A stretch of 64,000 nt of DNA from Burkholderia catarinensis. Its GTDB lineage: Bacteria; Pseudomonadota; Gammaproteobacteria; Burkholderiales; Burkholderiaceae. The stretch covers positions 1 to 64,000 of the forward strand of contig NZ_MDEQ02000010.1 in the NCBI RefSeq assembly GCF_001883705.2, written 5' to 3'. Of this stretch, positions 7,635 to 15,590 are shown one piece after another (positions within the stretch are counted from its first letter, which is position 1; every line of letters begins with the position of its first letter). The position numbers and the translations under genes are program-made. Below the pieces are notes generated by a model, which saw only the letters and a program-made list of their open reading frames with translations, did no database searches and was not told where the DNA came from.

Positions 7635-8807
7635 ATGAACGCTCCTTCAGACATGCCAACGACTCCCGCTTTCCCCTCGCGCCTGCCGAACGTCGGCACG
7701 ACGATCTTCACGGTCATGAGCGCGCTTGCCGCCCAAAAAGGCGCCGTGAACCTCGGCCAGGGTTTCCCGGATTTCGATTGCGATCCACGGATCGTCGATG
7801 CGGTCGCGACCGCGATGCGCAACGGGCACAACCAGTATCCGCCGATGGCCGGTGTCGCGCCGCTGCGTGACGCGATCGCCGACAAGATCGCGCAGGTCTA
7901 CGGCCGGCGTTACGATCCGGCCACCGAAATCACCGTAACGGCCGGCGCGACGCAGGCGCTGCTGACTGCGATCCTGTGTGCGGTGCATCCGGGCGACGAA
8001 GTGATCGTCGTCGAACCGACCTACGACAGCTACCTGCCGTCGATCGAACTCGCGGGCGGCAAGCCCGTGTTCGTCACGCTGGAGGCGCCGGACTACGCGA
8101 TCCCGTTCGACCGTCTCGCGGCCGCGATCACGCCGAAAACGCGCATGATCCTGATCAACACGCCGCATAACCCGACGGGTACCGTGTGGCGCGAGGCGGA
8201 CATGCGCAAGCTCGAGGAAATCGTGCGCGGCACCAACGTGCTGATCCTGTCCGATGAAGTGTACGAGCACATGGTCTACGACGGCGCCCGGCACGAGAGC
8301 GTCGCGCGCTACCCGGAATTGGCCGGGCGCAGTTTCATCGTGTCGAGCTTCGGAAAGACCTACCATGTGACGGGCTGGAAGATCGGCTATGTCGCGGCGC
8401 CTGCCGCGCTGACCGCGGAGTTCCGCAAGGTCCACCAGTTCAACGTATTCACGGTGAACACGCCGATGCAGATCGGGCTGGCCGACTACCTGCGCGACCC
8501 GGCGCCGTACCTGACGCTCGCCGGCTTCTACCAGAAGAAGCGCGACTTCTTCCGGGCCGGCCTCGAACGCACGCGCTTCAAGCTGCTGCCGTGCCCGGGC
8601 ACGTACTTCCAGTGCGTCGACTATTCGGCGATCAGCGACCTGCCCGAAGCGGAATTCTCGAAGTGGCTCACGTCGGAGATCGGCGTGGCGGCGATTCCAG
8701 TGTCGGCGTTCTATCACGAGCCGCACGAATCGGGCGTCGTGCGCTTCTGCTTCGCGAAACAGGAAAGCACGCTCGCGTCCGCACTCGAACGGCTCGCGCG
8801 CCTGTAA
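7635..8807 (+). CDS. PLP-dependent aminotransferase (YbdL-like)
   Basis: A 390-residue fold-type I class-I/II aminotransferase. Visible features are the substrate motif NLGQGFPDFD near the N terminus, NTPHNPTGTVW, the SDEVYEHMVYDG segment with the PLP-contacting Asp and Tyr, and the PLP Lys in SSFGKTYHVTGWK. The overall pattern is close to E. coli YbdL, a methionine/aromatic 2-oxoacid aminotransferase, and to kynurenine aminotransferases. The substrate cannot be fixed from sequence. ATG 7635 is used; an internal ATG seven codons later is possible. It follows the PIN gene closely. Confidence 0.88.
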   Translation: MNAPSDMPTTPAFPSRLPNVGTTIFTVMSALAAQKGAVNLGQGFPDFDCDPRIVDAVATAMRNGHNQYPPMAGVAPLRDAIADKIAQVYGRRYDPATEITVTAGATQALLTAILCAVHPGDEVIVVEPTYDSYLPSIELAGGKPVFVTLEAPDYAIPFDRLAAAITPKTRMILINTPHNPTGTVWREADMRKLEEIVRGTNVLILSDEVYEHMVYDGARHESVARYPELAGRSFIVSSFGKTYHVTGWKIGYVAAPAALTAEFRKVHQFNVFTVNTPMQIGLADYLRDPAPYLTLAGFYQKKRDFFRAGLERTRFKLLPCPGTYFQCVDYSAISDLPEAEFSKWLTSEIGVAAIPVSAFYHEPHESGVVRFCFAKQESTLASALERLARL

Positions 8808-8811
8808 GTCC

Positions 8812-8845
8812 GGCACGGGCGGCCAGACGCTGCCCGCGCCGTGCC
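8812..8845. other. inverted repeat between convergent genes
   Basis: GGCACGG (8812-8818) pairs with CCGTGCC (8839-8845) around a GC-rich loop, between the convergent aminotransferase and GST genes. There is no T run, so terminator function is uncertain. Confidence 0.4.
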
Positions 8846-8855
8846 CGGGTCGCGC

Positions 8856-9512
8856 TTACGAACGCGCGGTGCCCGTCGCCTCGACATAGGCCTTGCGATC
8901 GGCCGCCACGCGCTGCGCGGCCGGCCGCTCGCCGATCAGCTTCGCGTGCGCCTTCCAGTCGATGCCTGCGTCGAGCAGGAAATCGCGGCCGAAGATGGCC
9001 TTCGTCGCCATCCCGATCACCGGCAGATGGACCGATGCGGCGATGTCCGCGAGGCTGAACGACTCGCCGAGCACGTACGGCGAAAACTGCGTCATCTGCT
9101 TGAACGCATCGATCGCGCGCGGCAGGCGCTTCTCGACGTGCGCCTTCGTCCCGTCGCTGACCTTGCCGCCGAAAAACGCCTCCGTATAGACCTCGCGCGC
9201 CATCCATTCGAGATACAGCTCGAGCGTCTCGACCAGTTCGCGCACCTTCGCAGCCGCGAACGGACCCGCCGGGAAAATGGCCTTTTCGGGATAACGCGCT
9301 GCCAGATACTCGATGATCACCTGCGACTCGAACAGCGCACCCTCTTCGGTCTTCAGGAACGGAATCTTGCCGAGCGGCGAATCCGCGAGCAGTGCCGGAT
9401 CGCCGATCGGCAAGCTGCATGTCGCTTCCTCGAACGGGATGTCATGTTCGAGCAGGACGAACTTCACCTTGTTGTAGTAGTTGGACAACGGAATACCGCA
9501 CAGCTGTAGCAT
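8856..9512 (-). CDS. Glutathione S-transferase family protein
   Basis: A 218-residue soluble protein with an N-terminal thioredoxin-fold domain (about 1-80; LSNYYNKVKFVLLEHDIPFE, then SPLGKIPFLKTEEGALFESQ with cis-Pro and the glutathione-contacting E-S) and an all-helical C-terminal domain with the N-capping motif FSLADIAASVHL. Ser10 or Tyr12 could serve as catalytic residue. The substrate is unknown. The gene is convergent with the aminotransferase and divergent from the enoyl-CoA hydratase-like gene. Confidence 0.9.
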   Translation of the reverse strand: MLQLCGIPLSNYYNKVKFVLLEHDIPFEEATCSLPIGDPALLADSPLGKIPFLKTEEGALFESQVIIEYLAARYPEKAIFPAGPFAAAKVRELVETLELYLEWMAREVYTEAFFGGKVSDGTKAHVEKRLPRAIDAFKQMTQFSPYVLGESFSLADIAASVHLPVIGMATKAIFGRDFLLDAGIDWKAHAKLIGERPAAQRVAADRKAYVEATGTARS

Positions 9513-9723
9513 CGGAGTCTCCTTCCTTGCTGGAGCGCGGCCGCAGCGACGCCGGCCGCATCAGGATTCGTCGCGCTGAAAAGCACGTTCGTGCTAGTCT
9601 AAAGCAGTTTCGTGTCCGTCACGACAACAATGCATCCGCTGCGGCAGCGCCCTCACGGGTATGCGCACGAGCCCGCGCAACGCGCGGCGCCGCAGCCTCG
9701 CCATTCGATGGAGACACACTCGC

Positions 9724-10515
9724 ATGAGTGCTGAACTGCTGGCCTCGCGTCCGCCCGAGAGCGAATCGACGCTCGTCCTCACGCTGTCCAATCCCGGCGC
9801 GCGCAATGCGCTGCATCCCGACATGTATGCGGCCGGCGTCGAAGCGCTCGCCACCGCCGAGCGTGATCCCGCGATTCGCGCGGTCGTGCTTACGGGGGCC
9901 GATCGTTTCTTTTGCGCAGGCGGCAACCTGAACCGGCTGCTCGACAACCGCTCGAAGGATCCGTCCTACCAGGCCGACAGCATCGATCAGCTCGGCGCGT
10001 GGATCACGGCGATCCGCGCATCGACCAAACCCGTGATCGCGGCGGTTGAAGGTGCGGCGGCCGGCGCGGGCTTCTCGCTCGCGCTCGCGTGCGACCTGAT
10101 CGTCGCCGCACACGACGCGAAGTTCGTGATGTCGTACGCGCGCGTCGGCCTCACGCCCGACGGCGGCGGCTCGTGGTTCCTCGCCCGCGCGCTGCCGCGT
10201 GCGATCGCGGCCGAGATCCTGTTCGAAGGCAAGCCGATCGCAGCCGAACGTCTGCATGCGCTCGGCGTCGTCAATCGGCTCGCCGCGCCCGGCGCGGCGC
10301 TCGCCGACGCGCTGACCTGGACCGACGCACTCGCCGGCATCTCGCCGAACGCACTCACGCGCATCAAGTCGCTGCTCGACGACGCGACGATGCAGCCTCT
10401 CGAATCGCATCTCGGCACCGAGCGCGATCATTTCGTCGCATCGCTGCATCATGCGGACGGGCTCGAAGGCATCACCGCATTTCTCGAGAAACGCCAGCCC
10501 CGCTACAAACGCTGA
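9724..10515 (+). CDS. Enoyl-CoA hydratase/isomerase family protein (possibly oxepin-CoA hydrolase, alternative type)
   Basis: A 263-residue crotonase-fold protein. ATG 9724 is chosen because GGAGA precedes it at 9710-9714; the longer frame adds an Arg-rich, non-conserved N terminus. The two oxyanion-hole regions are visible (VLTGADRFFCAGGNL and AAVEGAAAGAGFSLALACD). Downstream, VGLTPDGGGSWFLARALP has the PaaB/PaaG-like pattern with Asp where typical hydratases carry a Glu. Burkholderia relatives are annotated as oxepin-CoA hydrolase, alternative type (phenylacetate catabolism), as I recall; no paa genes are nearby, so I leave the substrate open. Confidence 0.82.
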   Translation: MSAELLASRPPESESTLVLTLSNPGARNALHPDMYAAGVEALATAERDPAIRAVVLTGADRFFCAGGNLNRLLDNRSKDPSYQADSIDQLGAWITAIRASTKPVIAAVEGAAAGAGFSLALACDLIVAAHDAKFVMSYARVGLTPDGGGSWFLARALPRAIAAEILFEGKPIAAERLHALGVVNRLAAPGAALADALTWTDALAGISPNALTRIKSLLDDATMQPLESHLGTERDHFVASLHHADGLEGITAFLEKRQPRYKR

Positions 10516-10592
10516 TCCGCCATGTCCTCTTTCGAATTGCCGCGACGCATCTGCTAGGAAACCCCACGCGCAACGTCGGCGACGATCCCCCG

Positions 10593-10625
10593 CGCGCCTG
10601 CCCATACGCATCGGCAGGCGCGTTT
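10593..10625 (+). terminator. terminator after the enoyl-CoA hydratase-like gene
   Basis: A perfect 10-bp stem (CGCGCCTGCC / GGCAGGCGCG) with a 10-nt loop is followed by TTT. It lies about 77 bp after the stop codon. Confidence 0.7.
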
Positions 10626-10719
10626 CCGTCGCCAGCAGCCCGCGTCGATCCATGCTCTAATGACCGCCTGTCGCGGCGCTGCCGGCGCCGTTTTCGCGCA
10701 TGCAACAAAGGAGTTGACG

Positions 10720-11412
10720 ATGATCGACGTCTATAGCTGGGCGACCCCGAACGGCCACAAGGTGCACATCATGCTCGAGGAAACGGGCCTCGCCTATCGT
10801 GCACATCCGGTCGATATCGGCGCGGGCGACCAGTTCAAGCCCGAATTCCTGACGATCAGCCCGAACAACAAGATCCCCGCGATCGTCGATCCGGACGGCC
10901 CCGGCGGCAAGCCGATCTCGCTGTTCGAATCGGGCGCGATCCTGATCTACCTCGCGGAGAAGACCGGCAAGTTCCTGTCGACCGATCCGGCCGCACGCTA
11001 TGCGACGCTCGAGTGGTTGATGTTCCAGATGGGCGGTGTCGGCCCGATGCTCGGGCAGGCACACCATTTCCGCCTGTATGCGCCGGAGAAGATCGAGTAC
11101 GCGGTCAACCGGTACACGAACGAGGCGAAGCGCCTGTACAACGTGATGGAAAAGCGCCTCGGCAAATCCGAATATCTCGCGGGCGACGCGTACTCGATCG
11201 CGGACATCGCGACGTTCCCGTGGACGCGCTCATGGGAGAACCAGGGCATCGTGCTCGACGCATTGCCGAACGTGAAGCGCTGGCACGAGGCGATCGCCGC
11301 GCGACCGGCCGTGCAACGCGGCGTCGAAGTGCTCGCATCGATGCGCAAGGCGCTGCAGGACGACAAGGCACGCGAGGTGCTGTTCGGCGCAACGCAATAC
11401 GCGAAGCACTGA
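10720..11412 (+). CDS. YfcG/YghU-like glutathione-dependent disulfide-bond oxidoreductase (GST)
   Basis: A 230-residue GST-fold protein. ATG 10720 is preceded by AAAGGAG at 10707-10713; a longer in-frame start at 10660 is rejected. The N terminus (MIDVYSWATPNGHKVHIMLE) has the Thr/Pro-Asn signature of the Nu-class YfcG/YghU group, with ISPNNKIPAIVDPDG and FESGAILIYLAEKTG for glutathione binding. SIADIATFPW is the C-domain capping motif. Nu-class enzymes act as glutathione-dependent disulfide reductases or organic-peroxide peroxidases. A terminator separates it from the upstream gene, so it has its own promoter. Confidence 0.9.
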   Translation: MIDVYSWATPNGHKVHIMLEETGLAYRAHPVDIGAGDQFKPEFLTISPNNKIPAIVDPDGPGGKPISLFESGAILIYLAEKTGKFLSTDPAARYATLEWLMFQMGGVGPMLGQAHHFRLYAPEKIEYAVNRYTNEAKRLYNVMEKRLGKSEYLAGDAYSIADIATFPWTRSWENQGIVLDALPNVKRWHEAIAARPAVQRGVEVLASMRKALQDDKAREVLFGATQYAKH

Positions 11413-11431
11413 CGCGCATGTGACGGGCGGA

Positions 11432-11451
11432 GCGGCATCCGTGCATGCCGC
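11432..11451. other. inverted repeat between convergent genes
   Basis: GCGGCAT / ATGCCGC with a 6-nt loop, between the stop codons of the YfcG-like gene and the second MaoC gene. No T run; possible weak bidirectional terminator. Confidence 0.4.
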
Positions 11452-11459
11452 CCCGCGCT

Positions 11460-11936
11460 TCAGAAGTAATGCTGCGTGATGAATTCCGCCGCGCAGACAA
11501 GCAGCGGCGCGTCGGGACGCTCGACCTGCATCGATACCGACCACGTCACCTGCACACCGCCCTGCGCGGCCTCGACGGTTTCCTTCACCGCAAACAGCGC
11601 GCGCACGCGCGCACCGACCGGCACTGGCTTCAGAAACCGCACGCGGTTCAGTCCGTAGTTCACGCCCATCTTCTGCTCGAAGCGCATCGCGTCGGTCATC
11701 AACGCAGGAATCAGCGACAGCGTCAGGAACCCGTGCGCGATCGGACCGCCGAACGGCGACTCGCGCCGCGCGCGTTCGGGATCGACGTGAATCCATTGAT
11801 GATCGCCGGTCGCGTCGGCAAAGCCGTCGACGCGATGCTGGTCGATCGCGACCCAACCGCTCGCGATCGGCTCCTCGCCGACACGTGCCTGCAGCGCCTG
11901 TGCCGATGCGATCAGCGGCAACGTGCCGTCGGTCAC
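11460..11936 (-). CDS. MaoC-family (hot-dog fold) enoyl-CoA hydratase-like protein, copy 2
   Basis: A 158-residue protein starting at GTG 11936, which overlaps the TGA of the preceding MaoC gene (GTGA), a sign of translational coupling. The R-specific hydratase motif is visible: FADATGDHQWIHVDPERA carries the catalytic Asp and His, followed by FGGPIAHGFLTLSLIPALM. This closely matches single-domain MaoC hydratases such as PhaJ, so it is probably catalytically competent. It is the last gene of the leftward acyl-CoA cassette 14781-11460. It may act alone or as partner of the neighbouring copy. Confidence 0.87.
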   Translation of the reverse strand: MTDGTLPLIASAQALQARVGEEPIASGWVAIDQHRVDGFADATGDHQWIHVDPERARRESPFGGPIAHGFLTLSLIPALMTDAMRFEQKMGVNYGLNRVRFLKPVPVGARVRALFAVKETVEAAQGGVQVTWSVSMQVERPDAPLLVCAAEFITQHYF

Positions 11937-12394
11937 GCGTTCATGCCTCCCGGATGGCGCAGCCCGAAGATCACCTTGGTGTGCACGGTAATCACCGTCT
12001 CGCCGCCGCCGTTCACACCGACCCACTCCGTCGACACGATGCCGCGATCGGGCTTGCTCTCCGAAACACGCTTGTCGTGGACCTTCTGGTACATCGTGAT
12101 CGTGTCGCCGGCGCGCACCGGCTTGAGCCAGCGGATCGAGTCGATGCCCGGCGAGCCCATGCTGGTCGAGTCCGGCCCGAGCTTTTGTATCAGCAGGCTC
12201 ATGAACACCGAACACGTATGCCAGCCGCTCGCGACGAGCCCGCCGAAAGGCGACGCTTTCCCGGCTTCTTCGTCGAGGTGGAACGGCTGCGGATCATAGC
12301 GTTTCGCGAACGCCTTGATGTCGTCGGGCTCGAACGTGTAGCGGCCCACTTCGGTGGTGCTGCCGACCACCAGGTCTTCGTAACTGATGCCCAC
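11933..12394 (-). CDS. MaoC-family dehydratase-like protein, copy 1
   Basis: A 153-residue protein starting at GTG 12394 with AAGGAG upstream; no ATG fits. The hot-dog fold signature is DIKAFAKRYDPQPFHLDEEA, then FGGLVASGWHTCSVFMSLL. Compared with the second copy, the catalytic loop is Tyr-Asp-Pro-Gln-Pro-Phe-His, so Asp and His are retained in a variant context. It lies 37 bp after the small acyl-CoA dehydrogenase gene and overlaps copy 2 by 4 bp. It probably hydrates the enoyl-CoA made by the acyl-CoA dehydrogenases. Confidence 0.87.
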   Translation of the reverse strand: MGISYEDLVVGSTTEVGRYTFEPDDIKAFAKRYDPQPFHLDEEAGKASPFGGLVASGWHTCSVFMSLLIQKLGPDSTSMGSPGIDSIRWLKPVRAGDTITMYQKVHDKRVSESKPDRGIVSTEWVGVNGGGETVITVHTKVIFGLRHPGGMNA

Positions 12395-12431
12395 TATGCG
12401 TCTCCTTGTCTGGCGCGCTCGCGCGTCGCCG

Positions 12432-13565
12432 TCATGCCGCTTCGGCCTGCGCGAAATCGGGCAGCGCCGCGATACGGGCGAGATGATGATCGGTGTCGCC
12501 GAGCGTCGTCTCGATGATCGATAGCCGCTTGAACAGGTGCGCGGCGGCAACCTCGTTCGTCACGCCCATGCCGCCGTGCAGCTGGACGGCCTGCTGGCCG
12601 ACGAATCGAGCGGCCGCGCCGACGCGCGCCTTGGCAGCCGACACGGCCTTGCGTCGCGCATCGGCGTCGCCGCTCGCGTAGCGCACCGCGGCCAGGTAGG
12701 TCAGCGAACGCGCCTGCTCCGCATGAATCAGCATGTCGACCATCCGGTGCTGCAGCGCCTGAAAACGCGCGATCGGCACGCCGAACTGCTCGCGCGTCTT
12801 CGTGTATTCGACCGTGGCACGATTCAGCTCGTCGAGCGCGCCGACCGCTTCCGCGCACAGCAGGAACGTCGCGTAATCGGCAATCTGCTCGAGGGCCGCC
12901 GCGTCGCGCGCACCTCCCGTCAACAGTCGGGCAGGTGTTTCATTGAACTCGATCGTCGCGGCACGCTGGCCGTCGATCGTCCGGTAGTCGATCACTTTCG
13001 CGTTCGTCGCATCGCGTTCGGCGACAAAGAGGCCGATGCCGCCGCCGTCGATACGCGCAGGCACGATCCACGCGTGCGCCTGTGCGCCGTGCTGTACGAC
13101 CGACTTGGTGCCGGTCAGCCGGTACGCGTCGCCCTGCTCGCGCGCGTGCGTGTCGAGCTCGTACAGGTCGTAGCGCGCATGCGGTTCGTGGAACGCGACC
13201 GCCACGCGTTTCTGTCCCTGCGCGACCGCCTCCAGCAGCGCGGCATCCTCGCCTGCGCCGGAGCCGGCAATGCGCAATGCCTCGACGCCGACCGCCGTTG
13301 ACCAGTACGGCTCGATCACGAGCGCGCGGCCGAGCTCCTGCATCACAACCAGCATGTCGACCGGGCCGCCGCCGAAGCCGCCCTGGGCGTCCGGCACGGG
13401 CAGTGCGGTCAAGCCGAGTTCGGCAAACGCGCTCCATTGCGTGTCCGACACGCCCGTGTCGCTGCGCACGATTGCCTGACGCGCGTCGAAGCCGTATTGC
13501 TCGCCGAGATAACGGCGCAGCGCGTCCGCGAACTGCTGCTGCTCATCGGTAAAGCTGAAATCCAT
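12432..13565 (-). CDS. Acyl-CoA dehydrogenase family protein, small-subunit type (PimD-like)
   Basis: A 377-residue acyl-CoA dehydrogenase homologue. The N-terminal helical domain (MDFSFTDEQQQFADALRRYL), a middle beta domain and the C-terminal FAD domain (TREQFGVPIARFQALQHRMVDM, then QLHGGMGVTNEVAAAHLFKR) are present. The usual C-terminal G-T/S-x-E-I motif of the active site is absent; the region reads IIETTLGDTDHHLARI. This fits the small subunits of heteromeric enzymes, such as pimeloyl-CoA dehydrogenase PimD or the ChsE/FadE pairs. It is 19 bp downstream of the large-type paralogue, with which it probably forms a complex. Confidence 0.87.
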   Translation of the reverse strand: MDFSFTDEQQQFADALRRYLGEQYGFDARQAIVRSDTGVSDTQWSAFAELGLTALPVPDAQGGFGGGPVDMLVVMQELGRALVIEPYWSTAVGVEALRIAGSGAGEDAALLEAVAQGQKRVAVAFHEPHARYDLYELDTHAREQGDAYRLTGTKSVVQHGAQAHAWIVPARIDGGGIGLFVAERDATNAKVIDYRTIDGQRAATIEFNETPARLLTGGARDAAALEQIADYATFLLCAEAVGALDELNRATVEYTKTREQFGVPIARFQALQHRMVDMLIHAEQARSLTYLAAVRYASGDADARRKAVSAAKARVGAAARFVGQQAVQLHGGMGVTNEVAAAHLFKRLSIIETTLGDTDHHLARIAALPDFAQAEAA

Positions 13566-13584
13566 GGTTGTCTCCGTTCCGTGA

Positions 13585-14781
13585 TCACAGCCCCAGAATC
13601 ATCTGCGCGATGATGTTCTTCTGGATCTCGTTCGAACCGCCGTAGATCGACGTCTTCCGGTAGTTGAAGTAGTACGCGGCGAGCGGCGCCGCATCGTCGT
13701 CGCCCGCGATGCTGTGCTCGCGCTGGCCATCGAGGAACGGTACGTCGAACGGTGCGGCGAGCGGGCCGATCGCGTCGAACATCAGCTCGGTGAGCGCTTG
13801 CTGCACTTCCGTGCCCTTGATCTTCAGCATCGACGCCTCGGGGCCCGGCCCCTTGCCGGTCGTCTCGCGGCTGACGACGCGCAGCACCGTCACCTCGAGC
13901 GCCATCAGCTCGACTTCGAGCGCCGCGACCTTCGCAGCGAACACGGGATCGGCAAGCAACGGTTTGCCGTTCTTGCGCTGGTTCGACGCCACGCGCTTCA
14001 GGAACGCGAGCTCGCGCTTCGACGCGCCGACCCGCGCGATGCCGGTGCGCTCATGGCCAAGCAGGTATTTCGCGTAGGTCCAGCCGCGGTTCTCGTCGCC
14101 GACGAGATTCTCGACCGGTACTTTCACGTCCTCCAGGAACACCTCGTTGACCTCGTGGTCCTCATCGAGCGTGACGATCGGGCGCACCGTGATGCCGGGC
14201 GTGTTCATGTCGATCAGCAGGAACGAGATGCCCTCCTGCTTCTTCGCAGCCGGATCGGTGCGCACGAGGCAGAACATCATGTCGGCGTACTGGCCGAGTG
14301 TCGTCCAGGTCTTCTGGCCATTGACGACGTAGTGGTCGCCGCGGCGCTCGGCGCGCGTACGCAACGACGCGAGATCGGATCCGGAACCCGGCTCCGAGTA
14401 GCCCTGGCACCACCAGTCCGAGCCGTCGAGAATGCGCGGCAGGTAGTGGCGTTTCTGCGCTTCGCTGCCGTATTTCATCAGCACCGGCGCGACCATCGAC
14501 ACACCGAACGGCAGTACCGTCGGCGCACCGATCCGCGCGCACTCTTCGTCCCAGATGTGCCGCTGCGTCGCGTTCCAGCCCGGGCCGCCGTATTCGGTCG
14601 GCCACGCAGGCGCGGACCAGCCGCGCTGGCCGAGAATCCGGTGCCAGCTCGCGAAATCCTCGCGGTCGAGCCGTTTGTGATCGAGTACTTTGGTGCGCAG
14701 TGCGTGAGGCAGGTTGGCCTCGAGCCAGGCGCGGACGTCAACGCGGAACGCGTCGTCGGCGGGGGAATAATCCAGATCCAT
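13585..14781 (-). CDS. Acyl-CoA dehydrogenase family protein, large-subunit type (PimC-like)
   Basis: A 398-residue acyl-CoA dehydrogenase with the family FAD/substrate pattern WCQGYSEPGSGSDLASLRT, then KTWTTLGQYADMMFCLVRTD, and the C-terminal YGGSNEIQKNIIAQMILGL, which keeps the G-x-x-E-I motif missing in the small paralogue. It is the first gene of a leftward four-gene cassette (two dehydrogenases, two MaoC hydratases). ATG 14781 has AGGAG 9-10 bases upstream, and a four-copy 49-bp hairpin-repeat array directly abuts that site. No CoA ligase or thiolase is within the window, so the substrate is unknown. Confidence 0.89.
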   Translation of the reverse strand: MDLDYSPADDAFRVDVRAWLEANLPHALRTKVLDHKRLDREDFASWHRILGQRGWSAPAWPTEYGGPGWNATQRHIWDEECARIGAPTVLPFGVSMVAPVLMKYGSEAQKRHYLPRILDGSDWWCQGYSEPGSGSDLASLRTRAERRGDHYVVNGQKTWTTLGQYADMMFCLVRTDPAAKKQEGISFLLIDMNTPGITVRPIVTLDEDHEVNEVFLEDVKVPVENLVGDENRGWTYAKYLLGHERTGIARVGASKRELAFLKRVASNQRKNGKPLLADPVFAAKVAALEVELMALEVTVLRVVSRETTGKGPGPEASMLKIKGTEVQQALTELMFDAIGPLAAPFDVPFLDGQREHSIAGDDDAAPLAAYYFNYRKTSIYGGSNEIQKNIIAQMILGL

Positions 14782-14795
14782 GCGCAGTGTCTCCT

Positions 14796-14991
14796 GTCGA
14801 CCTGAGTTAGCGCTTCAGCGCTTACTCAGGTCCCATGCTTCGCGGTCGACCAGAGTTAGTGCTTCAGCACTTACTCTGATCCCATGCTTCGCGGTCGATC
14901 AGAGTTAGCGCTTCAGCACTTACTCTGATCCCATGCTTCGCGGTCGACCAGAGTTGGCGCTTCAGCGCTTACTCAGGTCCCATGCAAGGCT
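14796..14991 (-). repeat. tandem 49-bp hairpin repeat, four copies, in the acyl-CoA dehydrogenase 5' region
   Basis: Four direct copies of exactly 49 bp start at 14796, 14845, 14894 and 14943. Outer arms differ between copies but stay paired: GACCTGAGT / ACTCAGGTC in copy 1 and GATCAGAGT / ACTCTGATC in copy 3. Copy 2 (GACCAGAGT / ACTCTGATC) has one pair that is G.U only on the gene strand. Copy 4 has one A-A mismatch. Inner arms vary as AGCGC / GCGCT and AGTGC / GCACT. The first copy ends at the AGGAG ribosome-binding site of the dehydrogenase gene. The unit is the same family as 6039-6185. Confidence 0.94.
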
Positions 14992-15031
14992 TGCCGCGAC
15001 CGTCCGGCCCGGCAAGGACCCACTGCGTATG

Positions 15032-15454
15032 TCATTGCAGCGGTTCTTTCAGCGCGGCAGGAATCGGCAACGGCATCACGTCGATGCCTTCTTCGGCCAA
15101 GGATTGCGCATCTTCCGGCGTCGTGACGCCACGAATGCTGCGTGCCGGCGCCTCGTTGTAATGGATGCGCCGCGCTTCCTCGGCGAAGCGCTCGCCCACG
15201 TTCTCGGTTTTCTCCAGCACCTCGCGCAGCGTGCGCATCACCTGCGCCTGCAGCGCACGCGGATCGACCGGCTGTGCCTGCGTCGCGCCCGACAGGTTCA
15301 GGCGCGGCGCCGACGGCAGACGGTTGACCTCGGTCACCCCGCACACCGGACATTCGACCAGCTTGCGGGACAACTGCGCTTCGAATTCATCGGCTGAAGC
15401 GAACCAGCCTTCGAACCGATGACCGTGCGGGCACTGTAAATCGAGGACCTTCAT
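15032..15454 (-). CDS. DUF1178 family protein with zinc-ribbon-like N terminus
   Basis: A 140-residue soluble protein of the DUF1178 family, found in alpha- and betaproteobacteria; its function is unknown to me. The N terminus MKVLDLQCPHGHRFEGWF carries Cys8 and His10/His12. A second pair follows in LVECPVCGVTEVNRLPSAP, together a likely zinc ribbon. A middle segment (LREVLEKTENVGERFAEEAR) is a probable amphipathic helix, and the family-conserved ARRIHYNEAPARSIRG motif follows. It lies between the NUDIX gene and the 49-bp repeat array, leftward, with 136 bp to the NUDIX stop. Confidence 0.9.
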   Translation of the reverse strand: MKVLDLQCPHGHRFEGWFASADEFEAQLSRKLVECPVCGVTEVNRLPSAPRLNLSGATQAQPVDPRALQAQVMRTLREVLEKTENVGERFAEEARRIHYNEAPARSIRGVTTPEDAQSLAEEGIDVMPLPIPAALKEPLQ

Positions 15455-15590
15455 ACTGAATCAGGGCGTGTGACGAGTGTAGCGCAAAAAAGCGCTTTGT
15501 GAACGATCGTGCTAAATTTCGATCGTGCGATGCGGAAGTGCTGCGTCATCAGATTGTAACGCGGCGCCCCACCCGCCGCTGACGCCGCGC

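Noticed and set aside
6039..14991. 49-bp repeats as CRISPR arrays
   Set aside because: The units are directly adjacent without spacers, copies number three and four, and no cas genes are present.
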